Part shown: piece by piece, positions 1-9,891 of the stretch | Layout of the letters: each line of letters begins with the position of its first letter | Position numbering within the stretch: position 1 is the stretch's first letter | NCBI GenBank assembly: GCA_021613535.1 | Contig: CP075497.1 | Coordinates: 5,518,001 to 5,582,000 of the forward strand | DNA: 64,000 nt | DNA from: Adineta vaga | Lineage: Eukaryota; Rotifera | Direction: 5' to 3' | The notes under the pieces: generated by a model | Told to the model about the DNA's origin: nothing | Databases searched by the model: none | Seen by the model: only the letters and a program-made list of their open reading frames with translations | Position numbers and translations under genes: made by a program

Positions 1-1780
1 TCGTACTCGAAATCATAATAATAATCTAATCCAACATTCTTCTCATTATGATAATGGACTTGTGCAATCGAATCATAATCATAATCATATTCGGAAAGAT
101 AGCAAAATAAATGTACTAATTGATCAATTGATTCAAGTACAACAAGTTGATAATTTTCAATGTAATCATATGTCTACCGAATAGAACCATCAAGGACGAG
201 AAAACCCTCCAATACACTCAATCAATTATATCAAGTTCAACAAATGATTCATCTCAAACAAAACCTTAATAAGTGATATCTATAAGACGGTGAATGTTGG
301 TGAGAAATTCGTTTGTTTTAGTCTATCCTATCGAGAATATTATTTTCCACGTGAATACATCATACTAAAACGACTGGAAGAAAAAAACAATTTTATCAAT
401 CAAAATCGTTGTAATGTTGATCATCAACTTCGTTCGTTTCAACTTCAATATCAAACGATGAGGTTTGTTTTATTTTCTCACTTGTATACTTTTTAAAATT
501 TTCTCTTTCTTCAATAGCATTTTACTTCAAACTACAACAATCACATCATTTATCTATTCTAAACTGGATTCATATCATCAAAGACCAATAGTCAATAAAT
601 TAAATCAGTCTTTATCAAGGAATGAACGATCTGTTTCTACAACTGCAGAAAGAAATTTGATAAAATCACCAGAAATTCTAACAAGTACTGAGCCTTCAGT
701 TTCATTAACTCTTCTAACATCTTCAAATGAATTAAAACAGCAGCAGCTGCAGCAACAACAATATTCTCAAAATGCGACTGAATCATACATTAGTAGTGAT
801 TATCCAACAAATTCTTACTATGACACCGCAGTTATTGTCGATGTCAGAAAATGTTCACGAATGTCGACATCAAAAACGAATCTAATATATCCACCAATAA
901 TACAAAACAATGGCAATATCCCTGACTCTGACACTTTTCAACAAGCATTATCTTCAGTCTATCCTTCTACAAATCAACCAATTTATTACGATCAACATCC
1001 ACAAACAATATTTCTTTCATGGCCATATAATTTAAGTCATACTCCTCATCAACAAATATCTACAAATTTTCATTACTGTAATCCTGTGATAGTAGATTTC
1101 AAAATCAAACACACGTTTGTTCTACTTAGAATTACAATGAATCAGTTTTAAATATCTCACAAGAAACTACACGATTTTCTCGTTCAACTAATTTTTCCGT
1201 TTCTGTTCATCAGTTTACTGAAAGTCAAAAATTATTATCTTATACCGATGGTGAACAACCTCAGATATTTCTACTGTTCATATGATTAGTGAAGAGAATA
1301 ATCGATCAACAAAATATACGCAAACAATGAATAAAATCAAAGAAATATTAACTATTATTCAAAAGAATTTCTTAAATAAATCAATACACAAAACTTCACT
1401 CGAACGAGAATTAAAATCCATTTCAGCTGATTCTTTAATATCGAATACGAATATACAAACAACTTATTCTGTATCTTCGACTTTATCACTTTTAAACCAG
1501 GATATGTTCCCTCTAGTATCTAGTAAATCAATTGTTAATGAGGAAAATAATATATTACAAAATGAATTAGACTCTCTCAATAGTAATCACTATTTAATTC
1601 AGAAAAATCTTGTAAATAATCGGAATACAAATCAACAATCAAGTGATGATGAAAATGATTCAAAAACATCTTTCAAGTGTATTAGTTTACAATCCCGAAT
1701 AGTAATACTATTCTTAATCATAAAAAGCTTCTTTATAATCTTACATATCTATGTAGTATTCATCTCATCAAACATCTAAA
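1..1780 (+). pseudogene. Decayed Asn/Ser/Gln-rich protein gene, 5' end outside window
   Basis: Coding-like sequence runs in from the left edge, rich in Asn, His, Ser, Thr and Gln with a short poly-Gln run near 735-760. The reading frame is interrupted repeatedly. There are in-frame stops near 181 and 271. A good 55-nt GT-AG intron (463-517) joins two open segments in phase. Further frame changes are needed near 1130, 1270 and 1690 to keep following coding-like sequence. No domain is recognisable. It could also be a fast-evolving gene with extra introns I failed to place. The number of shifts makes decay more likely, but low complexity makes frame assignment uncertain. Confidence 0.4.
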
Positions 1781-1969
1781 CAATACATGTCTCCTTCATT
1801 TATGTTTATCTTACAAATCCTACTTTTCACCTGCATTATAAATCACATTTTAATATATTATCTGTTTGGTAAGATACCAAATGAAACTTTGACCTATAGG
1901 TCTACCACTCACAATTTGTTACTCCGATTTCATCACCATCATACATTAGTAAAACAGAAGAAACAGTGA

Positions 1970-2405
1970 TACATAATAATTATAAAATACTATCTAAAGT
2001 CTTCCAATTTATATGATAATTCGTGAAAGTTTTATATATATATTCTACTATTTAAAATATCAGTAACTACTAAGTTTAAGCATACCATATAATCACTATA
2101 AACGTCGATTGTTCTTCGAATTTATCTGAAATTCTTGAATAAAATACAGTCATTTTTCAAAATCAGACTATTCTTTTTGTCGACAGGCTACCTAGTTAGC
2201 AACCAAAATCGATTGATGACAGACACGTGTAGATAGGTTAACGTAATTTAACCATTTAAATTTTTCTTCTAGATGTCGCTTAATAACAAGTATAATCTTT
2301 CAGAGAAAATGAATGAACATTCGTTTTGAAAGTTATAGGTAATCGGTTTATATATATATATACAAAACAATTTAAAAAAAACGAATTAACAATAAAATAA
2401 TGTAA
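1970..2405. other. Intergenic, no feature seen
   Basis: AT-rich spacer between the decayed gene and the first F-box gene. It contains a short TA run near 2348-2361. Nothing coding is seen. Confidence 0.6.
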
Positions 2406-4250
2406 TTATTTCCATACAGATATTTCTTTTTTATCAATAGTCACATGAATTTGTTCAGAAATATCTAATCCACATGCACGTTTAATCCATGTCATACATG
2501 TATTATCATTACTAGTCAATAATGGAAATCGTAATGAATGTTGTTTACAAGAAAGTCGTAAACTAATTAGATTTGATAAGGAACTTAAGATTTCTTTGAC
2601 TATAAATTGAATATTTCTATTAATTGTTCTACTTGATTGTACATGAATCCAGAAATGTTCAAGATTTGGAAAAATCTTTAATATTAATTGAATATCTTCT
2701 AAGCAAATACGTCCATCAGCTCCATTACCATATATTCTAAGTTCATGAAATCGTGTAAATCGAAAATCTATTGGTAAACGTTTGCAAACATAAATCAAAT
2801 CACCGTACATCATTGTCAACGAACATAATCGTGGTGCTAGTCTATCATTATTAGTAAGATACATAAAGAATGGAATGTTCACTTGACATCTTGTTGAACG
2901 AATATAACGTAAAATAGTTAAATTAGGCAATTTTAATTGTTGGTTATTCTCAAGAAATTTACTATCTATTTGATCAGTTACATTAATAGAAACAATATCC
3001 AGTACTTGAAGTGTAAAAAATCGACTAATAACATGTATCCAATCATGAATTGAAGTTGGTTCATGACGACCATCGAAACATAATGTATTTACTCTACGTG
3101 CACGTTTCTGAAATAATTTCATGTTCGTAGTTTTAGCATGACGAGCAAAAGGTGATGTCATAACACCTGTTGCACTTTCGAATTCATATGGAATAATATC
3201 AATATAAAGTACTCGAGTATCAGCATAAGCACAAATGTCTAAACCATTCTGTGCAAATGTTTGTAAATATGGAGTAACATCAACGGGTACTTTGTTCAGT
3301 CCAGTCCATATTTTTAATCCCATATCTAATCGTGAAAGATTTGGTAAATAAGAAAATAAGTCTTTCCATCGATGACCTTGACTATACTGAATATCATCTG
3401 TTTCAATTTCTAATGAAAGACGTTCAATGGTTGGTATATTAATTAATATATTATACAGATCATCGAAAATAAGCAGACGTTTATCTTTAACCCATAAATG
3501 AAAGTCCTTTATATACCTTGGCATGATATCAATCGTTGCATATTGTCTTGGTAGATCAGTAGAAAATAGACTAATTTCAACATGTAATTTGATAAGATTA
3601 GGTGCACGTCGAAAAATTAATATCAGATCATCGGATGTCGCTACACTGATAATTAATTTTTCTAAATACTCACATGTCATAATAGGAACATCGTGCTGTA
3701 ATCTAAAACCATCTTCCGAATCGTAGAGTCGTAATTCTTTGATAGTATTTGGTGTACAAAATAAATATCGATCAAGTAAGACTTTTGTTGTATGAAGTAA
3801 AGAAATTTGTGCATCAATATCAATCATGACCTTTTCAACAGAAAGAATTTTAGGAATAATATCAATATCTTTATTACTAAAATTAATCAACCATATTTGC
3901 TTTAATGATGGTAAAAATTCATGAAGCGATTTGTACGGAGAAATAAATTGATTGAAAAGAACGATTTCTCCAGGTGAATACCATGTATTGATTGTTAATT
4001 TAACAATATAATCAGCATAATAAGGTATGACATGATAACAAAATTGTTGAAATTGTTTGAGTGTTAATTGTTGAAGATTAATATCACGTCGAAATTGTGT
4101 TATCACTCGTTCTAAACGAGAATTCAATTGACTAAAAGCATTGATAATATCAATTGTATTCAAATAAATACAAATTTCCAGTAAAATTTCATCCGGTAAG
4201 TTTTCCAGTTTCAACGAGTACATATTTGTTTTGAACAGATAATCAATCAA
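2406..4250 (-). CDS. F-box protein with LRR-like C-terminal region (copy 1)
   Basis: Single-exon protein of 614 residues. The F-box lies at about residues 15-55 (LENLPDEILLEICIYL). The rest is a long alpha/beta region with repeated leucine and isoleucine spacing (for example LKQIWLINF, LPNLTILRYI, FPNLEHFWIH) that looks like degenerate leucine-rich repeats. F-box proteins dock to Skp1 in SCF ubiquitin ligases, and the repeats would bind the substrate; that role is inferred. The first ATG is used, but the Met at residue 10 would start nearer the F-box. The protein at 9892-11715 is a clear paralogue aligning over its whole length. Large families of such F-box proteins are usual in bdelloid rotifers. 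The substrate is unknown. Confidence 0.85.
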   Translation of the reverse strand: MIDYLFKTNMYSLKLENLPDEILLEICIYLNTIDIINAFSQLNSRLERVITQFRRDINLQQLTLKQFQQFCYHVIPYYADYIVKLTINTWYSPGEIVLFNQFISPYKSLHEFLPSLKQIWLINFSNKDIDIIPKILSVEKVMIDIDAQISLLHTTKVLLDRYLFCTPNTIKELRLYDSEDGFRLQHDVPIMTCEYLEKLIISVATSDDLILIFRRAPNLIKLHVEISLFSTDLPRQYATIDIMPRYIKDFHLWVKDKRLLIFDDLYNILINIPTIERLSLEIETDDIQYSQGHRWKDLFSYLPNLSRLDMGLKIWTGLNKVPVDVTPYLQTFAQNGLDICAYADTRVLYIDIIPYEFESATGVMTSPFARHAKTTNMKLFQKRARRVNTLCFDGRHEPTSIHDWIHVISRFFTLQVLDIVSINVTDQIDSKFLENNQQLKLPNLTILRYIRSTRCQVNIPFFMYLTNNDRLAPRLCSLTMMYGDLIYVCKRLPIDFRFTRFHELRIYGNGADGRICLEDIQLILKIFPNLEHFWIHVQSSRTINRNIQFIVKEILSSLSNLISLRLSCKQHSLRFPLLTSNDNTCMTWIKRACGLDISEQIHVTIDKKEISVWK

Positions 4251-5600
4251 TAAATGATACTTATTTTGTTTTCTTTCTCCGACGTGTGATTACCTTTTTC
4301 TTTCTTCATATAATTAACATGTATACATACGTTATATCGACATAAAAAAATAAAGAAAGAGAATATATATATATATATCTACATTACACGTATAAAGAAA
4401 GCTGGTATACAAGATATTTATAAAGATCTGCGGAACTATGACAAAAATGATAAGGAAAAAAGAAGTGTCCCTTTAATCGTATTCATTTGTTTGATATCTC
4501 TGGATATTTTGTGATGACTGAAGAATATAGAAGAATTATTGACAAAAAATATAGCTTTCGAGTTACGAGTTTTATTTATGTATGACAGAGGCTAATGATT
4601 ACTGACGTATTCAAGGTAGTTTAATACAATGATAATTACTATCGTATATATGTAGTCTGTTATGGATATGATATCCGAACAAGATAATAGCCTTGAGCAA
4701 TGTTTCATAGTCTAGTGTCTGCTTTCAAGGTTGAGAGATAAGTATAAAATAACATATTTTTGAACAAAAAAAGAAGAAACTGGTGTTCTTTTATAACTCA
4801 AATGCAGAAGAATTTCATCATTCTTTTCATATAAAGAAGTCACTGATATTTTGATAATGAAATAACGACTTTTTATAAAAGAAATGTTCTTTTTCGTATG
4901 AATAGAATAATTGGTTGATGACCTAATTGTGCACATGATAATACAGTTGAAAAAATGATAGAAACTATTCAACAAAAAAACGAAATTTTTTATAAAGATA
5001 AATGCTATTTGCACAACATATTTTTCAACACTTTCAGTTTAAATATGATCTCCTAAAACATCCAAAGTTTATGGGAAAACTGTTACTACGATCTCTATTT
5101 CTGATATTGAACACATTCAAATGTCTCATAGCACTGAGTTATTGATTTCATTATTTCATCGATAGAAACCCATAGAAGACACCGATCTTAAAATTCAAGA
5201 ATATTCTAGTAGTGATATTCCATTCTTTCCTAATATGAAATCTACAATAAAACAGAAGGAATAAGTATTCTTTGAACGTATTCTCTAATCCATGCTTGAC
5301 CACTGGGTTCAATTAATTTCTATTTTATTATCAGTCAATGTTCCGAGCCGATCAACAACTACATGGCTATTTAGTACAATCTATTTGAGATTATGGAATC
5401 GACCTGGATCCTTGGCCATGTAGACTATTTATCTGCTAATTATTTTCAATACTTGATAGGAGTATCGGAGTAGACAAATAAGCACAGTTTTCTATTCTTG
5501 ATCTACACACAAGCTCTCATACCTCAATATTGCAATTGGATGATATGGATGCTTGGTTCACCCATAACTTCCTCATCTACATTCATGTTCATATCCTTCT
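4251..5600. other. Intergenic with weak coding-like debris
   Basis: AT-rich. A short TA run lies near 4363-4376. Between about 5040 and 5450 some plus-strand segments look coding-like (for example MLDHWVQLISILL near 5293) but are broken by stops and frame changes, and no family is recognised. They may be remains of another gene. Confidence 0.35.
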
Positions 5601-5619
5601 CACTCAAAAGCATAAGTTG

Positions 5620-5990
5620 AGCAGAATAGCAACATTAATATCATCGAAACTGGCCACTGCGAGATCTAATTTATTGTCTTGATTAAAATCATCCGCAATC
5701 ACAGATCGTGGATACTTTGCCAGTCGCATGGACTTGCTGCGTTTGAAAAATGCCATTCTCAATTCCGATCAAGATGTTAAGACCTGAAGTAATGTAACCA
5801 ATCGCTGCTAATCTATTTTATTACCCTGATTCAAATCACTCGATATTACATATTGTGGATTTGGTCCAGTCGAATAGGTTTGAAGATGCTCACGCTGTTT
5901 TGTCAGTTATTTAACACCGCTAGATCGAGTTTATTGTCCTGATTAAAATCGAACGATACCAGAAAAAGTAGAGAAACACCGAGCATACAT
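5620..5990 (-). pseudogene. Degraded FG-GAP/VCBS repeat fragment
   Basis: The minus strand carries three spaced copies of the calcium-binding loop typical of FG-GAP (integrin alpha/VCBS) repeats. DFNQDNKLDLAV occurs twice (plus coordinates about 5655-5700 and 5915-5955), and a poorer copy, DLNQGNKID, lies near 5805-5840. The spacing is about 130-140 nt between copies. They are in different frames with stops between them, so no intact protein can be made. The family normally forms seven-bladed extracellular beta-propellers. This looks like a relic of a larger secreted FG-GAP protein gene. Confidence 0.6.
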
Positions 5991-6296
5991 CGTCGATACC
6001 CTTTGTATAGTATTGGAGCGGTACTTGCTAAAATGAGTCCTCTTGTATTCAATTGAAAATCAAATCAAATTAAAATAATGCCATATATCTCACGCACACC
6101 CACTCGCACCCTCTTCTATATTTAATTATATACAGTCAAATCATATTTTTGTATTTCTTATTAAGATACTAAAAACAGATGAAATTCTAGTTTGATGAAG
6201 TGTTATTTTTCTTTTCTTAAGATATTTCAATCAGAAATTGAACATTTTTCAAGATTTTATTTTGAAAGAAATTATATGAATGTCAACTGTGGATAT

Positions 6297-7856
6297 TTAA
6301 TGTTCATTTTTCTTGAACCAATCCATCAACAATATTTGTCGATCGGTTGCAACAGGAGCATGTTGTGTGTTATATTTATCACCAATATGTTCGACACTCC
6401 AACCTGGCCATTCACGAAATGCATGATAAGCCCAATCCCAATCGTTTTCTTCGAAAATATCAATTACATCACGTAAATAAGCATAGGCACTATTTCCTGG
6501 TGCCCAACGAATAGCAGAAAATTCGCCAACATAAACATGAACATTGTAATCACGTTGCCAATCAAGAACACGTTTCATATTAAGACGTAATTGATCTTTA
6601 TCCCACATTTTACCATCTATGATACCTGGATAAGGTACAGGAGGAATATCATTATAAACATTTTGATGTGTGAATGTACCAGGTTCATACATATGAAATG
6701 AATAGACAATTTTATCAAAAGATACTGGTTCAAAATCAACTAAAGCACTTGGCCCTCCCCATGGAGCTCCTTCAAGAATGATGGCATGTTCAGTATCAAT
6801 AGCACGAACACGTTGAATGGTAGCAATAGCTAATTCACGCCAGTCCATTACACCATCCGGAACTATTCCTTCGACTGGTTCATTAACAAGATCATAACCC
6901 CAAACAATTGATTCATTCTTATAACGTCGGGCAATTTTTTCCCACAAGGAAATAAATGTATCTTGAAAACGTTTTTCTTTGAATAAGTTGCATTCTTTGT
7001 CAGCATTACGACCACCAGGAGGTGTATGTAAATCAATAAGTATATGCATACCTAATTGACGACATACTGATAACATTGAGTCAAGATGAGTGAGTGCACC
7101 TTCTAACCATGCTTCATAAGCAGGAATATCACCATTATCCGCTGGACTATGAGGAAATCCATTCCACATTAATTGCCAACGAATATGATTAGCATTCCAA
7201 CCGCCAAAATCTTGAAAATCTTTTTGTTTAAGATTGGTACCTATCATAGCGCCACGTAATCGTGTTAGATTATGACCTTTAAAGGGTGGTCCCGTTGGTG
7301 GAGGTGGTGGTGGAGGACGTGGTTTACCGTAAATAGATACTTTCAGATCATCAAACCAAACGATTCCAGTTACTGCTTCTAGACCAAGTCGAAGTGTTGC
7401 TTGCTTTGTATCGATAGGAATACTAGCAACATAATCTACTGAACGCCAGTCAAAGGTTCCTTGTGGTAGATTTTGTTGTGGATAATTATTACCACCAAGT
7501 CCTTGTGTATGTAGCATAACTTTAATACCATTCCATGAATTTGGAGGTATACTGATATTTTCGGCTTTAACAATGGCTTGAATACGAATTTTATAACCTG
7601 CTAATGTAAGTGCTGGTAAAGCGATAGGTACCCATGTTGATGGAGCATTTGGTTGATTTCGTTCGATACGTAATGCTTGATTACCACGGTCTGTTGTTAC
7701 CAACTGTACTAAAGGTCCCAGAAATCCATTCCAATATGCTTGCTCAGTAGACCCATCAAAACTATGTTGTAAAATAATATCTCCTCTATCGAGTGCTTTA
7801 ATAACAACAAATGTTGTAAAAAAAGCAAATAATAAAGTGCAACTATTGACTTTCAT
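6297..7856 (-). CDS. Secreted glycoside hydrolase family 5 (cellulase-like) with N-terminal accessory domain
   Basis: 519 residues and no intron. The N-terminus is a signal peptide (about residues 1-21, hydrophobic with Phe-Phe-Thr-Thr). Residues about 27-177 form a beta-rich accessory domain resembling a carbohydrate-binding or jelly-roll module. A proline linker follows (about 179-191). The catalytic TIM-barrel domain covers about 195-519. Hallmarks of GH5 are visible: the conserved Arg in HIRW (226), DLHTPPGG (275-282), the acid/base Glu326 in YDLVNEPVEG, His388 and Tyr390 in SFHMYEP, and the nucleophile Glu445 in VYVGEFSA. It should hydrolyse beta-linked glucans or mannans outside the cell, probably in feeding; the exact substrate cannot be read. 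The intronless structure among intron-rich genes suits horizontal acquisition or retroposition. Confidence 0.88.
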   Translation of the reverse strand: MKVNSCTLLFAFFTTFVVIKALDRGDIILQHSFDGSTEQAYWNGFLGPLVQLVTTDRGNQALRIERNQPNAPSTWVPIALPALTLAGYKIRIQAIVKAENISIPPNSWNGIKVMLHTQGLGGNNYPQQNLPQGTFDWRSVDYVASIPIDTKQATLRLGLEAVTGIVWFDDLKVSIYGKPRPPPPPPPTGPPFKGHNLTRLRGAMIGTNLKQKDFQDFGGWNANHIRWQLMWNGFPHSPADNGDIPAYEAWLEGALTHLDSMLSVCRQLGMHILIDLHTPPGGRNADKECNLFKEKRFQDTFISLWEKIARRYKNESIVWGYDLVNEPVEGIVPDGVMDWRELAIATIQRVRAIDTEHAIILEGAPWGGPSALVDFEPVSFDKIVYSFHMYEPGTFTHQNVYNDIPPVPYPGIIDGKMWDKDQLRLNMKRVLDWQRDYNVHVYVGEFSAIRWAPGNSAYAYLRDVIDIFEENDWDWAYHAFREWPGWSVEHIGDKYNTQHAPVATDRQILLMDWFKKNEH

Positions 7857-8581
7857 CTCAGGATAACAGTCAACAAACCTATTATTGAAAGTCGACTAAT
7901 GTTTCTTATATATTACAAGAAATAAAAGAAATACGGATTAGTTTGTAAAATGATAACGAAAAATATGGGTATTATTAAGAACGTTCTTTTTTTGTATCAT
8001 TTAATGGAAGCTTACTCCAAAATACATTTATTGTACTTAATATCCGCCTCTAAGGTCATTGGTGTATCAAAGATATGTCAGCAATGAAAAAATATTTTCT
8101 TCTTGTTGCTGTTGACTGTACTCAAACCGAATAAGTATAAAAATACAGGTAATAAGTCATTAAATGAAATGCCATGAACAAGGACATATAAATGGCGTTA
8201 CATGTACTTCAAGTGCATAACTTGAAATTAGAAAAAAGTCCCAACATGGTCCGAAAACTCGTCGATATAATCGTATTCTCTACTGGAAAATCGTCATGTC
8301 TAAAATTTTGTATCTATAAGGACAATAAACACATATTATACTTTAACGACCGAGAAACCATCACAGATAGCTTAGATTTTAGTGAATAATTGCATCGTAA
8401 TCGAAACTGAAAAATAGCTCTTAAAAAAGCTTTTAAAGGTATGAAGGTTCAATTATGTTCTTATGATATCAAGATATATTACTTATAATTTAGTTCATAA
8501 TTGTTTCTCTAGTTTGCCATTTCTATTGATCCATTTTTCCATCATTACGAGATACATTTTTCATTTAAAGTTAACAATAAC
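7857..8581. other. Intergenic between divergent genes
   Basis: A 725-bp spacer between the GH5 gene (minus) and the propeller gene (plus) presumably holds both promoters. A 65-codon open frame at 8192-8389 has no support as a gene. No clear motif is seen. Confidence 0.5.
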
Positions 8582-9826
8582 ATGAACAGAATCTCTATGA
8601 AATACATTGAAATAGTCATCATTGGAATACTATTATCTCATTCGTTGGTTGATAGTCGAGTTCTTGGACGTATGGCTAATTCTCGATTTACTAGTGTCGA
8701 TCGACAAAATCAAAATTCCTTATGGTTTTCTATGTTCAACAATTGGTATGAATGTGTTTGTATGGTTTTGTCTAGTCCTTTGTCTTCAACAGCAATCGCT
8801 ATTAATATGTATCGCAATGGATCATGTCAATTATTTGTTACTTTACCATTAACATATACAATGGAAATAAATACAAACTCAACTTTGATCTTATTCAAAC
8901 AATTACCGGCAAGAAATCTTGCTCCTTGTTGTTCTAATTTATCTTGGTTAATGACAAAACTTAGTACATCTCCACAAATATCAGCAAATATGACAAAACC
9001 TACGTTTTTAATATTAGATGATAATAATTATCTTGTTACTGTTGGTTATCGCGGGCCACTTGTTCAGTTCAATCGAACTACACTCAATGTTATACAATCA
9101 AGTTTAGTAGTCAATGATGCAACTAGCATTAGTTATCATAATGGTTTTTATTACCTTGGTAAGTCCTATATTATTTTGTTTCTTATTAAAAAGAAGATTT
9201 GATTGTCCTTTCTTTTTTCAAGCTGATTGTCCAAGCAATTGTGTGATTAATATATTATTAACAAAGAATTTATCTTTTCCCATAGCTAGTATTCCAATAA
9301 CAACTACTGTAGTTCGTAACATCGCATTTATTCGTAATAATTCATTAATGTTAATTGCTTCTAATTCAAAAAATCAAACACTTTTTTTCGATGTTCTTTC
9401 AACAACGAACTATACACCATCAACACCATCGTTTATGACTGTAAATAGACCTTGTGGAGTACAAGCCGTGAATGATACATTTATTTATATTACCTCATGG
9501 TTTGCATCAACTACTATAACTCCTGTATCAACTCTTACATATACGAATAATACATGGCTTTTATCTTCATTACCGAATACAACACCTACAGGTAGTCAAA
9601 AGATTTTTCAAACAACCATCGATAGTTGTGGTCGTTTATGGTTAGCAATAACTGGCTTAGGTATACGAATCTTTGATCCTTGGGGTAACACACTTCTTTA
9701 CGAATGGTCAGTGACAACAGGTATCAATGGATTTCTTTTATCAGATAACTATGAACTTATATTGCTGATTTTACAGCAAATAAAATTCTTTATTACAATC
9801 CGAATATTTTACAATGTACATCATGA
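8582..9826 (+). CDS. Secreted propeller-like protein, one frameshift
   Basis: The protein starts at the ATG at 8582 with a signal peptide (a hydrophobic stretch around residues 9-23, IVIIGILLSHSLVDSR). Exons are 8582-9158 and 9223-9826, separated by a 64-nt GT-AG intron that keeps frame. The body is Thr/Asn-rich with several N-glycosylation sequons and paired Cys. Phrases such as DSCGRLWLAITGLGIRIFDP near the end are typical of six-bladed NHL/SMP-30-like propellers. Near 9757-9758 the frame must shift by one base to continue as YIADFTANKILYYNP, a normal blade sequence, and then stop at 9824-9826. Adding one T there restores 393 codons plus stop. Without it the frame ends at 9848 with an unrelated tail. 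The function is unknown. Confidence 0.65.
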
Positions 9827-9891
9827 AATGTTTTTGTTTTTTTATTAATAAATAATAACAAATTTTGCACAAAGTTTATTTCGTCATATTT

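Noticed and set aside
8192-8389. 65-codon plus-strand frame between GH5 and the propeller gene
   Set aside because: No conserved feature, signal or start context; it lies in a shared promoter spacer.
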